From Deuterostichococcus epilithicus (lineage: Eukaryota > Chlorophyta > Trebouxiophyceae > Prasiolales > Stichococcaceae): a stretch of 64,000 bases of DNA. Position 1 is the stretch's first letter, and the number at the start of each line of letters is the position of its first letter. The stretch is from assembly GCA_033439295.1 (NCBI GenBank), contig JAVTLE010000016.1, positions 992,001 through 1,056,000 on the forward strand, written 5' to 3'. Positions 1-12,500 of the stretch are shown here, one piece after another. A program made the translations under genes and the position numbers. The notes below the pieces were generated by a model. It saw only the letters and a program-made list of their open reading frames with translations. It was not told where the DNA came from and searched no databases.

Positions 1-153
1 CGTGTATCCACTGCTGTTCTCAAAGACGCAACTAGACTGCGGATGCAACGTCGCATCAGCAGCAGCTGTGTGCCTGCCCAGGCAGAGTTTAGTCCAGCAG
101 CAGATTGGTGGCTTGCATTGCCCGAGCTTGGGCCTGAGAAAGAGTTTAGCGCA

Positions 154-3100
154 AGCTGCTTGGGTCCTCCATCGCCGAAGCCACAACTCCGATATCGGCT
201 TGGGAACAGGGCACTGCTGCAGCGTCTGCTGCGGCTGCGGGGAGTGCTGCTTCGGCAACGGCTGCCGCCCTGAGTAGGAATCATACGGCGGGCGCTGCAG
301 CTGCGGCTGCGACTGCCGCGCTGAACGCAGGCGCGCCCTGCTCGGCAAGAAACCCCGCCCTGCTTGGCGGAAAAAAACGCTTTCGCCGCCCCATTCAGCA
401 GTGGTATGGGCCTGGACTTGCTGTGCTGCATTCGCTGAGCAGTGCCTTTTTTTCTTCAGGCTGTGCTGCTTCTGCTGCTGCTGCGGCGGCTGGGGGCAAC
501 GCCACCGCGGCAGCAGCCGCCTCAGCATCTGCCATCAGCGTCGCCGCGGCCTCTGCAGCTTCTGCGGTGCAACATTCAGACTCAGCATACGCCTGTCCAA
601 TAGAGATGCCCTTCAAGTCTGGCAGCGACTTCAGCGCCCCCTTGTAGCATGCAGGCTGAAGGCAAGACAACATTGCCGTCTACCCTTTCAGAAACCGAGT
701 GTGGGATCCTCCATGTCTCCGAACCATCCTTTTCCAGGCTGCTGCGACCACCGGCACCTCTGCCTCGGCTGCCGCATCGGCTGTGGCCGGCACACTCTCC
801 GTCACGACCGCCGCGGCTGCAGCAGGTGCTCGACCGTTTGGGCATGGTGTCCTTTGCAGCGTGTGCAGTGAGGCGCCACGCCTCAGCAATGATCGTTTGC
901 ATGGAAGTGGGTGCCCCAGGGTGGGAACTGTCATGCTGGCACCTCTGCCTCTCGTACCACCTGCACAACGCTGTGTGGATCTGTGCGAGAGGTTGCTCGA
1001 CACTTCTGATACTAAGCGACTCGACACGAACTGGCTGCTGTCGGCCGTCCCGTGTCCACCTGCGCACATCACCGTGCGCAGGCGCGTCCGCCGTCGGCGC
1101 CTCGGTAGCGGCGGCTTCTGCGAACGCCACCGCCNCCGCCGCCAGTGCCGCCGCAAGCGCCTCCGCCAGCGGGAATGTGTCTGCCGCCGCCAGCGCCGCA
1201 GCATCTGCTACTGCCGGGCACGTCTTTGCTTTAGACTGCTTTGTTTAGTGCCCTCCCTGCTCCGCAGTGTCGGGCAGCCTTGAGGAGTGAAGGCAGCAGT
1301 GCAGCGAGCAGTTTGTGGAGCTGCAGCAGGAGGAAGTCGAACAATGCGTGCTGAGATGCCCCTGACGTGCGAGCTACAATCAGCGCACGCAGATGGTGCT
1401 TGGCCGCCGCGGCGCGAGCACTGATATGTTCGGAGACCAGGCTGTTTGCACCACGTGCAGAGCGGCGGCGACCGCATCGGCGGCAGCGAGCACGTCCGGC
1501 GCGAGCAGCAGCGCTTCAGCTGCGGCGGCAGCTGCGGCAGCGGCGACCTCCTCTGCCGCCGCCTCTGCCGCCGCTGCCGCGACCGCCTCAAGTGAGAGTG
1601 CAGTTGTCTGCCATGGGTGCAATGCAGTGGCACCCACAAGCCTCGTCAGCGCACGTGTTTAACTGCCTGCCAGACTGCACATATGCATATACCCAAGTGA
1701 GGCATGCTCAAGCTACTACTGGTGATCGGCTGTGTCACGACATCTCATGCGGTTGTGCCAAATGATCTATGGCTGACTGCGCTCTGGATGCCACGCAGCG
1801 GGCGGCGCCGCCGCTGCCTCCGCCGCAGCAACAGCGACGGCCGTCGCCAGTGCCACGGCATCTGTGTCCGCTGCAGCGTCAGCAGCCGGCGCAACTGCGG
1901 CTGCCTCTTCTGCCAGCGCCGCCGCTTCGAGCGCCTCCTCTGCTGCAGCTGCAGGTGCTGCGTTGGATATGCCCGTCTCAGTGCTTCCTACCGACACACT
2001 GTGTCAGGGAATGCGCATGATGCCTCCGGAGGTCGATGCCACTATACTGCCCGTCGCCTTGTCTACACTCTATCTTTTTGGGCCGTACTGTGCACCACAG
2101 GCTGTTCCGTGTGCGATTGGCCACCAAGTCTGCTGAATCCGGGTCTCATGCCCACGAACCGCAGCATCCTCTGGTAATGCTGCGGGAGCTGTTGCTGCGG
2201 CTGCGTCAGCCACTGCTGCGGTACGCCCCATGTACCTCCTCCCAGATCGAGCTGGCACACTGTGGTCCGGCGGCTCAACACCGGCTGAGCTGTGCCCTGC
2301 ACCTGCGCTTGACTGCGCTGTGCCAGCTGCGCGACACTCAGAATGTAGCACGACTCGCATGTGAGGGCCGCACCCCCTCGAAGCCTGGCCAGGCAGTTTA
2401 CATTGAACGATATTTGAATTACCTCCCCTTCAGGCCACCGCATCCGCCACCGCCGCCGCCTCCGCCGGAGCTGTCGCCCAGGTGCAGAGCCAACCCAAAC
2501 CGTCCCGACGACTTTCGTACCAGGCGCCATGTCATCCCCCGGCACTGTCTGTTCCGCCAGTCCAGAAGCAGAACCTGGCGCTTGCCATGGCTACCCAAAC
2601 TGCGCAGTTGGATCGACAACATGCACGGTACAAGGTGCATCGTGCCATGAGCCTCCTGCCGGGTATGCGCTGCTCCTGATGCTGCAGGGCTCCGCCGCCG
2701 CCAGCGCCGCCGCCAGCGCCGCGGCCGCAGCTGGCGTGCCCGTGCCACCGGCGCCGGCGAAGCCCATCCCGAAGGGTGCACCCGTGCCGCCGGTCAAGCC
2801 GCCCGCGCCCGGCACCCTGCCGGTCCCGCCCGTGCCCGTCGGTGCGACAGGCTGTCCCAACCGCTGCTGAGTGTTCTGGCGATTCCCTCTTCTGGCAGCA
2901 GGACTGTGCGGACACGCTGGGGGAACTTGACCTGGTATGGCGGCGTCGGTATATGTCACCTGTCGCCTATCTACCTGCCTGCTGCTGCTTGCTGCTGCGA
3001 GGGTGCTGGTGATGTACTCAGCACCTGCGATGATTGCAGCATGCCTTCGTCTAACAGAGTCGCACTGTCCATTGCCAATGGCCACGCACATCTGATGCTC

Positions 3101-3832
3101 CAGGCGCGTGTGCTGCAGTCCGCCCTGGCGCTCCTGGAAGCTTCACCCCCACCGCTGCCACTGGCGCCTACGGGGGTCGCCACTGATGCAGGACTTGTTG
3201 CAGAACGGACTTGAGAAACTTCCACCGCAGTCGCACCTACGCATCGGATAAAGCACCAAAATGAAGCAATCGCAACCCAGCTGGGGTGAGTGTGCACTCC
3301 ACAGCGCTGCTATTGCTTCAACGCGCTTGGACCCGCCTGCAGGAACTTCAACGATAAAACTGCATCACACATCAGAATGTGGAACCTCTGCTACTGCAGT
3401 AGTTTGAATGTCAATCACAGTTGCGCTTGCTGTATATATTGCCTTCCATATAGGTAAGTGGAATGCATCGTGTAGTGCTGCAACTGTATGCCAAGGTTCT
3501 GCGGAAGTACATTCGTTGCAGTGTTGCAGTGGTTGATGATTCTAGGTCGATGGAAACAGATCACATCTCAAAGCTGGATTGTGTTGTCCATCAAGCTGCA
3601 AGCCCGGATATCATCGCCGTGTCCTACTTTTCCCACTGTCCACCAAGTCATCCTGGACGCCGCCATGAGTCCCAATAGACAACCGGCGGTCATCGCAGCA
3701 GCTGCAGGGCCTCTGACTCGCGGCGCATTAGGTCCTGCAGTGCCGGCTTCTGCATCAGCGTCCGCACCTGCGCTCACACCCACGGGTGATTGCCTGCAGC
3801 ACGCCTGCGGCAGCCTTCTTCTAAAGTGAAGA
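154..3832 (+). CDS. Ala/Ser-rich low-complexity region, probable multi-exon gene (unresolved)
   Basis: Frame 3 is open from about 154 to 647 and alternates Ala/Ser/Gly runs with short unique segments containing Cys. Similar Ala/Ser blocks recur near 1090-1248, 1440-1600, 1860-1965, 2440-2480 and 2690-2740. They are followed by a Pro-rich segment (about 2735-2870, repeated V-P-x-P-P units) that ends at a stop near 2868. Plus-strand donors GTGAGT (about 3284) and GTAAGT (3451) favour the plus strand, and the Ala-rich open frames at 3680-3832 could be a last exon. I do not recognise a family; the composition resembles algal extracellular or cell-wall Ala/Pro-rich proteins, but that is a guess. 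GCN-rich DNA also reads as Ala-rich on the other strand, so strand and exon limits are uncertain. One base (1135) is N. Confidence 0.3.
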
Positions 3833-3994
3833 AGTGGCCAGTGAAGCTGGTGCCATGCGCTGGCAGTATGCCCGTGTGCTCTTCGCGCCTTTCCACACAC
3901 ATCCACAAAACCAGCCGTTCACTTGTCGTGCCCCAAAACCTGCATGACCCCTCCTGGCAACAGACAATCTGCAGCAACCTGCCTGACGAGGGGC

Positions 3995-6900
3995 CTAGCG
4001 GGGCAGCGCTTTCGCGTGCCTGCTTTTTAATGCAAGCAGAGCCCTGCTCTTAAAGTTGCGCACAGGCTCATTCGAGGGTGGCTTGCGCGCCTGTGTGATG
4101 GCGCCCGAGGCGAGGCTGGCGATGAGCAGCATGCTGGACGTCGCGGCTGTGGTGCCGGCGGCGGCCAGGCACCAGGCGTCGAAGGCGTGCGCGGCGACAG
4201 CCAGGGCGCCCATGCCGCAGCCGCCGACCAGGCGCAGCTGCGCGTCGAGAGCGCCGACGTAGGCTGCGGTTTCAGCGCCCGGCGCCCTGCCGCGGATGCC
4301 CGCGTCCAGCTGCGCGCATTACTCCAGGGGGTCAGTTTCAGGAACAGGTGCGGCTTGCGTGTCGAGCGCGCCGATGCAGGCCGTGTCAGCCTTGCGCCCT
4401 GCCGCAGATGCCTGTGTTCAGCCGCTCAGGGTCAGGGTTCGGGCGCGAATGATGTGGGCTTGGACATCGTCGCACATGTCAGCTATCAGACGCAAAGTGT
4501 GGTAGACGAGAGTTGAAACGAGATTGAGAGGTGCTACCCCGTCAACGCATGGCGGTCAGGAGCAGCTGCCAGTGGTGCACCTGCACAAGGCACTTGGCCA
4601 GGTTCTTCGGCGTGGCGCCGGTGAATCGCCCCGCAATCTCCATGGCGGCCACGGTGACGAAGAGCACAGCGCAGTAGGCGCCGTGTTTGGCGGCGCTCCA
4701 GGCAGCCATGGCGCCCACATCGAACACCCTGCCGCCTGCGGTGCGCACCCAAGGCGTCAGGTGTCGGCAGCTTTGCCTGTCATGTTGCGGCGTCCGCCAA
4801 CTGCTGGCAGACCCCAGGCCCGTCGCAGACTGGGCTTTCAAGGCATGCATTCGAAGTCTCGCTCCTCCAGCAGTGCTGCAGCATAGGGTGCCGCCATCAG
4901 ACCCTATGATGTGCCGCCCTCTGGCCTGCTGCCGGCCCGCCTCATGCAAGCAAGCAACACTGGAGCCTGCGATGCGGGAGGGGAAACCGTGATTGGACGT
5001 CAAACATGACATGCGAGTGGTCTGGCCGCACCGAAGACGCCCAGGATGAGGGAGGCGTAGATAAGCGACATCATGCCGCCGGGGCACATGCGCAGAGGCA
5101 GCGTGTCCGCGTAGCCCAGGCGCACCAGGGACTCCTCATCCGCCGCCGCCGCCGACGGTTGATCCGCCGCCGCCGCCGCCGCCGAGGGCCGCCGCAGCCT
5201 TGTCGCGCCCTGCACAGCGGAGGCCCAGGGCGCACAGTTCCGAAGGGTGTTCCCGGGCGAGTGAGCCGCGCAACAGAGCGACCCAGCTCGGCGCCGCTCT
5301 GTGTGGCTGCAGCACAGCGCGGCACCGCCCCGTGGCCCGCCCCATTTGCTGCACAGCCTGATGCATGGCCGCAGCCAGGGAGCTGCAGCGCTGATGCACC
5401 GTCCGCAGCAGGCGCCCATTGCAAAGAGCATCGTACGACATCCATCAACGAACTAATGCTTGGGCCAGCCACGATCGTAGAAGTTTGCGCCATTTCACAC
5501 CTGTGCACGCGACGCACTGTAGTGCACGAGCGGCAGCCGCAGCTCCGTGCGCGTGAGCACCACGGCGGCCGCGGTCAGAGCCACATAGGCCGCAGCGCAC
5601 TGCGCAAAAAAGCGTGGCGGCACCGAGGCGGCGGCCGCCGCTGGCAGCGCCCGCGCAAGGTGCGCCATGAAGCCTGCGCTCACAGGGGAAAGATACTCAG
5701 CCAAGAGATACCAAACAACTATCGAGAGAGGGTCTACAGGAGTCTACTGCCGCCAGAGGTGCGCCATGAAGCCTGCATGCCAGCAGGACGGGCGGTCGGA
5801 CCGATACTGCTCCGCATGTTCCTCTGCCGCTAGAGCCGCACCCCATGACCAGCGGCTCCAGCGCAACGGAAGCCGATGTGCGGCAGCGAGCTGGGACTCC
5901 ACAATGGCAACGTCAAGAGTTCAGAACACCAGCCGGCTGTGGTGTGCCACCAAACTATGACACCGCAACGCCGCCTGCACACGGCTGCACTCTGAGTGCA
6001 CTTACCAGCAACGATGTTGAGGCCGAACAGCAGGGAGACTCCGTCGCCAATGCCCTTGGCCTTCACAGCGTCGCATAGCCAGATGAGCACCGCGGTGCCA
6101 GCTGTCAGGTAGACCGCGGTGTGCCACACGAAGGCGCGCTGCTGCACCGCTGCCACGGTGGCGAGTGGCAGGCACCGCCGCGCCGTTTGCAGGCCCTGTG
6201 TGTAGAGGGGGAGGGGGGGTGTGGGGTTTCAGAACTTGAGGCGGTCAATAGTCCCATTGGCATGTAGCGCAAGGACCGCGGCCTCCGACAGTGGGATTGT
6301 GGGAAGCTGCTCGCCGCCCGCAAGCTCATGCTGACAGTCGGGTGGCCGACGATGCAGCGGCACTAGAGCAGCATGCCGCCAGCCTCGGAGGTGCCCCGTT
6401 GGAGTCCCGCTGACCATGCAGTGTCGCTGTGGACGTGAACAAATGGCAAGGCTCACCATCAGGAACGCGACGACCACTGTAGAGGATCGCGACAGACCGT
6501 CCAGCTTGGCGCGGCCCTGCAAGGGGGGGTGGCGCTCCAAAGTTGGCTTGAAGCGGATTTGCTGTGCACACAGCAAAGCAGACCCATGGGCGAAGATGCA
6601 AGACAGGTCAATCACGGACAGTAGTCCGCCATGCCTGCCATGCCGCAAACCCAAATTCGCAACAGCGATAGAGCGTCACGCTCGGCTTGGCTGTGCTGCG
6701 TGTCATTCAGCCCAGACTGGCTCCAGATCATCAGACACGCACCTGGGCGCCGCCCTCCTGCCAGTCGTCCAGAAACTGGATGCCCAGGGCCTTGCCGTTT
6801 GCCGCCAGCAACGCGAGGAAAATGGAGACCACGAAGTAGGGCCCGAACCCGACCTGGTACAGGCAGCCCGGCAGCTCCTGGGCGCCGCGCAACAAGTGCT

Positions 6901-7812
6901 CCGACCAGCCTGCGCGTGGTAAGGACTGCCATTGGCAGCTGTGGTCGAATGTCTGGAAGGAGCACGTGAAGTCGACTTCAAGCAGGCTGCTCGGCAGCAC
7001 CGTCGCGCCGCTTAGCAGGTGCTCCGACCAGCTTGCAGGTCTGGCGGACCACGTGAAAAGATTTTCCCGAGAGTGAAGGAGATGCTGCAGGTGCTGACAT
7101 CCATGCTGATGCCGATCGCTTTAGCTTTACAGCACCCGGGTCGAGCCTGTGTGCACGCCTACTGTGGCAGGCATTGAGCACAGCAGAAAAGGGCATCAAA
7201 GTCAACAGCTGCATGTGCGAACAGCCAGCGCCGTCTGCAGAGCGGCATAGGCAGCAAGGCACCCAAAGGCAATCTGAGGCACTGTGGGGTTTGTCTGTCG
7301 CAGATGTTGCTACAATGGCTGCAAAGCGTGGCACCTGAGGGCACCGTCGCCGCCGCGCGTGCGATATTTGGCAGCGAGATGAAAAAGCCTGCGCGCGCCA
7401 GCCCCGCCAGCGCCGCTGTCCAGGCGAAGCGCTGCAGCAGCTCCGCGTTGCGGAGCAGCGGCAGCCGCCGCCAGGCCGGCAGCGGCTTTTCGCCCCCCCA
7501 CCCCGGGACGCTGCCGGCCATTGATGCCGCTGTGGGAACGGCTGTGCAGCGCCGGCGATGATGCTTTCGAGCTGTGAGCTGCTGGCTGTGCACGCCGTGG
7601 TGGCTGCCAGTAAGGCAAACGTGCGGCTGTCGATGATTGCAGCCCGCATGTGCCAGAGCACATAGCTGTCTGTCGGCGGCTGCGGGCCGTCTGACATGCT
7701 GGGCGGTCGTGCGGGATCCTTTCGAATCTAGGCGTGCAATTCTGAGCGATGCTGTGCTCAGACGGTCAGCGGCACAGGTGCATTCGCCGGTGGCCGGCGC
7801 GCCACGTAGCAT
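3995..7812 (-). CDS. secY: SecY-type preprotein translocase channel subunit, probably plastid-targeted
   Basis: SecY forms the membrane channel of the Sec translocon; in algae the nuclear copy normally works in thylakoid or envelope. Segments in gene order: first membrane helix (exon ends 7335, ...ARAGFFISLPNI), 6909-6743 (GFGPYFVVSI, LDDWQEGG), 6516-6457 (AKLDGLSR), 6195-6006 (LTAGTAVLIWL and KAKGIGDGVSLLF, the diagnostic SecY G-I-G-x-G loop), about 5673-5513 (ends LPLVHYSA), about 5155-5015 (LPLRMCPGGMMSLIYAS), about 4760-4588 (TPKNLAKCL) and 4252-3995 (last helix and stop). Exons at 6516-6457 and 6909-6743 have clear AG/GT borders. The start is uncertain; 7812 is the first in-frame ATG of the first-helix ORF and leaves a long N-terminus that could be a transit peptide. 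The canonical PGxRPG stretch before the last helices was not located. Three upstream degraded exon copies are listed separately. Family confidence is high, SCY1 versus SCY2 is not decided. Confidence 0.85.
4238..4425 (-). repeat. Degraded duplicate of the last SecY intron end and exon start
   Basis: Plus-strand 4241-4307 (real acceptor and exon start on the minus strand) and 4357-4424 align over about 65 bases, both containing GCGCCCTGCCGC. The 4357-4424 copy lies upstream in gene direction, and its acceptor AG has been lost. Confidence 0.7.
5658..5777 (-). repeat. Degraded duplicate of a SecY exon start
   Basis: The 20-base string AGGTGCGCCATGAAGCCTGC occurs at 5658-5677 (true exon start, minus-strand reading GFMAHL) and exactly again at 5757-5776, 99 bp upstream in gene direction. 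The copy also ends in a CAG acceptor on the minus strand but reads GFMAHLWRQ then stop. Confidence 0.8.
6880..7040 (-). repeat. Degraded duplicate of a SecY exon start
   Basis: The minus-strand reading WSEHLLRGAQ (real exon, start 6909) is preceded about 125 bp upstream by WSEHLLSGAT. The plus strings GTGCTCCGACCAGCCTGC and GTGCTCCGACCAGCTTGC are near identical. The upstream copy is open toward the real exon, so partial inclusion cannot be excluded. Confidence 0.65.
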
Positions 7813-8286
7813 GCGTTTCCAATGTGACGTTCGTGCACACTCAAGCTGAAAAGCGATCACTGAAACACCACGGCTGGCAAAATTGGCAAAATAGTCGCTT
7901 CTCTGCTCTGAGGCGTACTCAGGAGTGTCGGACAACAAAACTTCCGACGCAATCGTGAGGTGAGCGGCTGACAAATCTGCGGCGAATCCTGCCACAGATC
8001 AAAGGCACTCTTGAAAGCACAATCAGCGCCAAACAAACGTCAATTGCTTTTGCTGTCTGCATCAGGGGGCATATCCCAGGGGTAAGCTCCCTCTCTAAAC
8101 CCTGTCCCTGCGTAATCGGCGTTCGAAAGAGCTCGAGCCAGCCAGCTCAGCTGTCGCACTCCGCCGCGCCGCTCTTCTTCTCGATACCGTACCTTAGCAT
8201 CAGCACGCATCTGGCAAGCCTGGACTTGCTAGGCAGCTGATTCCGGTCGGGTACAGCAGGCGGTTGCGCGGCGGCAGTCGGCCAGG
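7813..8286. promoter_or_regulatory. Divergent intergenic region between SecY and CKS1
   Basis: The first-exon ATG candidates of SecY (minus) and CKS1 (plus) face away from each other here, so both promoters should lie in this roughly 470-base interval. No TATA box or other defined element was recognised. Confidence 0.45.
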
Positions 8287-9068
8287 ATGCCAGCCAACCA
8301 GATTCAGTACTCTGAGAAGTATTTTGACGACATCTACGAGTACAGGCACGGCACCACACGCACTGTTGCTGAATAATGAGGCCAGAGCGGATCGCAGCCT
8401 GATGCTGGCTGGGCTGGAAGGAGGCTCGTCTCCTGCTCAAACTCGAACCTCATCTGACCTTTCCCTGGCCCACTTGCAGGCACGTTGTGCTGCCGCAAGA
8501 CATCGCAAAGCTGCTGCCTAAGAACAGGCTGCTGTCAGAGGTGCGATGCTCGCGTTGGCATATGTGGCATCGGCTCTAAGTGCTGCCCAGGGATTCGGTG
8601 GACCGTGTTTGTTTAAGCATCGCTCGAGCCAGTCTCTAGAGTCGCCAACGACGACTCGATCAATCTGAGCTCGATCCTACCTGCGTACAGACGGAGTGGC
8701 GCAACATGGGCGTGCAGCAGTCGCGGGGGTGGGTGCACTACGCAATTCATAAGCCAGAGCCGCACATCATGCTGTACAGGTGAGTCCGCAAATTAGCTTC
8801 GTCTGCAGCCCCGCATGCAGCCCAAGCAATGTGCAGCAAATGCGCGTGTGATGCCTCAGGCCGCACTCACTAGCTGCCACCATGCCTGCCAGCCGTACTT
8901 TCTGGGGTTCTTTGCACATCTGTGTACTGTGTCTGTTCCACCAGCTGGAATGTAGGCAGGATGCCTCAGCTCTTGCCGCCCTTCTCTGCATGCAGGCGGC
9001 CAGTCGGCTACGGGCAGCCAGCACACCCGCAGCCGATGCAGGTGCAGCAGCATGGGCTGATGGCATGA
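8287..9068 (+). CDS. CKS1: CKS1, cyclin-dependent kinase regulatory subunit
   Basis: Small protein that binds cyclin-dependent kinases and phosphorylated substrates to drive the cell cycle. Four exons, 8287-8345, 8480-8540, 8691-8779 and 8996-9068, join in phase to a 93-residue protein, the normal size for the family. Diagnostic motifs: [17 protein letters not shown] near the N-terminus, [22 protein letters not shown] and [13 protein letters not shown], which includes the conserved HxPEPH segment and the phosphate-binding Arg/Trp residues. A short Gln/Pro-rich tail ([12 protein letters not shown]) ends the protein. Intron 1 starts with GC rather than GT (8346), and its first five bases GCACG equal the first bases of exon 2. 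It is divergent from SecY and convergent with UFSP2. Confidence 0.97.
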
Positions 9069-9340
9069 GACGGAGCGGGCGGCCTGCGACATGGCCCTTG
9101 GCGCTGCTCTTTTGACACCTGGCCCTGCTCCTCATCCGCAGACTTTGGAGCTAAGGCTCTGGGCATTTTGTACAGTCCGGCTTTGACGGGAGGTAGTACA
9201 GTACCTAGCATTGACGGGCATCTGCTTGACAGGTGTGTGGTGCGTAATAGAGCCTAGGCAGCACGGATGCGTTCACACCGCGATCATAGCTCAATCGTTT
9301 GGATACTTGTGCCCACCGCAAGTGGGCCACAGCACAGCAT

Positions 9341-9345
9341 TGTAA
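9341..9345 (+). terminator. TGTAA polyadenylation signal for CKS1
   Basis: TGTAA, the usual green-algal near-upstream poly(A) element, lies 273 bases after the CKS1 stop and is followed by AAGCG. The rest of 9069-9505, between the convergent CKS1 and UFSP2 stops, shows no gene. Confidence 0.5.
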
Positions 9346-9505
9346 AAGCGCAGAATATTGCGAATGGGCAAAAGTCAGTTGCAAACTCCATTGGAAAGAG
9401 GTCTCGCGGCTGCAACTTGATTGCTCAAAAGGGCACGGGAACTGGTACTAACTATTTGTTTGTCAATCATTGTATTCTTCTAATGCTTGTGGCTGCTCGT
9501 GCCGC

Positions 9506-12500
9506 CTAGACATTTGCGGGGCGCTGCGGGCACAGCAGGTTGTAGAAGGCGTCGCGTACGAACAAGTCGCCACCCGCTGCTGCCTTGTCGCCGGGCCGCT
9601 TCCATGCCACCCACTGGCCTGCACGGACCAGAGCCCTGAGCCCTCAACACCCTGCAAACCCCTCAAACCTCTGGAGGCCCCACCAAACCAAGAAGTCTTG
9701 TTCAAAGACACTCACCAAGACCATGCAAAGACCCATGTTCGTTTTCCATCCCAGCACACAAGACGCCTTTCCCTACCTGCATGGATACGCTGCAGGTCGT
9801 CAGGACCGGTGTAATGCGGGTCCAGGATCAGGAAGGCGGCCTCCCCGGTGCGCGCATTGTAGTCGATGCCCAGAAGGGTATAGGCCAGCACGCCGCCACC
9901 CATCATGATTGGCGTGCCTGCAGTGTTTTGAACCACCTGAATGTAGTGTCTGAGCATTCGAGCGGCGTGAGCACCACAACATGGTCGTTGCCGGCTGGGG
10001 GTTTGCAAGAGGGGTGTGGTGGGCTGCGCTGGCTTGACACCCGGCATGGCGCACGGCAGGATCCGAATGCACGCCTCGGCTCGCATGGTAGGCACAGACG
10101 CCGCTCGCTGCTGAACATTCACGTGCGCTCAAAGTGAGGCGCGCTGCATGTGAGTGAAGATCGCACATGCATAGTAGACGCACATGCAGTGCCACTGCAC
10201 TGCAGCAACATTTTTTAAAAGTCAAAAGGAGGCTTCCTCCCTCCATAAGTCACCGTGCCAGGCCATGACTCGGCGTGTCTGAACCTCCAACATACTCAGG
10301 CAGGCAAATCCGTGCTGCCGGATCCAAGGGGCGCACCCTGCGTGTCGAAGTGGTGCGCGATCTCGCGCGCCTTGGTCGGCAGCTCCGAGCCTTTCGCCAC
10401 TGTGATGATCTTGGACGACACCCCGAGCAGCTGGTCCAGCACGAAGGATAGCTCGATTGCGCCCACCCACTGCTTGGAGCCGATGAACGCCGGCTCCTTG
10501 TCGCCTGCGGTCATGTTCCGCAAGAGAGCAATTTGGCACTTGCAGCCACACTCCGGCTTTTAGCATGGCGAGTGGCTGCGCAAGGAAGCAGAAGCTGTCC
10601 TGTACAGTGGAGCAAGCTGTTTGTACAGTGGTCAGCAGGGCTCTGACGGCGCAATGATATCATGCCTCATATGCCATTGAGATTGCCTGAACAATCCCCC
10701 AAGGCCGTGCGGTTGCAGCACAAGGCAGATGGCTGGTGCGTGACAGGAGCTGTCGACGGCTCTGGTACCTGTGCAAGATGCAATGCGGGAGTGTATCCAT
10801 GTGAGGCAACGACCGCGCTGTCGGCGGCACAAGCAGCTTGCACTGGTGTGTGGCAGAGTGTGCATGCAACCCACTAGCGTCCCACAGCTGCACACTCGCG
10901 CACACGCACCGAGCTGCACGAGCGTCGCCTGGATGTCGCGGTGCGACGGCGGCTCAGCGGAGGTGTAGTGCTGCCGCCGGAACCAGGAGCACAGCGTCTG
11001 CAGAGAGCGGTACGCGCAGCCCCAGCCTTTGTCATCAAACTTGTCCTGCGCGGCGGCAGTGGCAGCCCCTTGAAACGGTGCTGCTCCGTGACCCGACAAT
11101 TACACCTGTACAGTCGTCAGGGGGCCAAGGCGTTGCGCGCTTGAAGCAGCGTGGTTCCTGCAGATTTTGCATCCGAGCTGAGGCCTGTAGAGGAGCCGCC
11201 ATCTGCACCGCTTGCATTGACACTGTGAAAGCGAACCCCTGCAAGCCTCTTGACCGCGCCGCCGTGCGGCGGCGCCCTTTCACCATAAGGTTACTCAGCA
11301 GTCATGGTGCTGCCACGCCCTCACCTGCATGTAGTGATGATAGTCGTAGGAGCCGCTGATGAGGTGCACGCTGCCGCCTGCGACACCAGAGGGCGGAAGC
11401 CCGGCGTGCACGTCTGTCAGCCGTGCAGCCGCTGGCTCCGTGTCACTGCCGCCGCCAGCGAGCGGCAGCGCATTGGCGGCGCGCAGCAGTGGCCGGTCCG
11501 TCGGCAGGCCTGCTTGGAGGGCCCGCCACGCTTCAGGTGCTGGTCCGAGCTTGTGCAGCCATGGGTGCTGAGCTCAGATGAGATGGTGGCGTGCGCCCGG
11601 CAGGCAGCGCAGAAGTGCCGTCCATCGCCTGGCCCGCGCCCACCCGTACGGCACGGCCTCAATGGGGTTGAGCAGGGGCAGGGAGCAGGTCGAACGAGAG
11701 TGAAAGAGGGTTTCTGCACCAAGGCGCTGGTGCAGCTCCGCACGGCGGCCAGAGAGGCCCGCCTCGCTCGCCGCAAGCGCATCCGCCTCGCCGCTCATCG
11801 GTAGCGGGTACACCACCGTCACCGCGTGCGGCCAGCCTGCATTGCAGGTGTGGCAACAGAGGCTCCTGCTGCGATGCCTGACCTCACTTGACCTGCTTTC
11901 AGTTCGCACATGATGTAGACCATGCAGCAGATGCGTTGACTGCAAGCGGCGAGCAAGAAGTCCGGCCTTGAGCCGGGAAATACACGAGGTCGCACATTTG
12001 AGGCACAACAAGTTGCAGTCCGCTGAGGGAGCGCATGTGAGCAGAGATCCCCGAAGACTCTGAACCGCCTCTATGCAGACACCATTCGCATTGTCCGTTG
12101 ACGCAATGGCCTACCTGGTGGCTGGAAGTGCATGGCGCGCTGCAGCGGCGTGGCGGCCGCGCTCGCGTCGCAGAAGTTGCGTCCAGTGTCCAGCGCTGCA
12201 CGGAATACCTGTTCCCCAAGCAAACCTTTGAGGGAGGATGACTTCGGAAACATTCCGACAACGTGCCGACACTCCTGCCCGGATCCCCCATGACGCAGCC
12301 GTGCAGCTCCCTGCGGTGCCGCGATTGCATTACCCTTCTGATGCCTGTGCCCCCCCCGGTGGTGCGGCATGTGCCCCTCTGCCGCTCTCCAGTGCCCCTC
12401 TACGGCTCTTGGTCCGTTAATTGAGACCGCTGTATGATCTTGATCTTCTCACCTGCAGCTGCGTGCGGATGGCGGGCTGCAACACCTCGGCCGCCGCCTC

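Noticed and set aside
7812-7995. Upstream extension of SecY to 7995
   Set aside because: The frame is open, but the first codon there is GTG; the first ATG is at 7812.
10255-10563. Plus-strand ORF opposite UFSP2
   Set aside because: Antisense to a conserved UFSP2 exon with exact splice borders.
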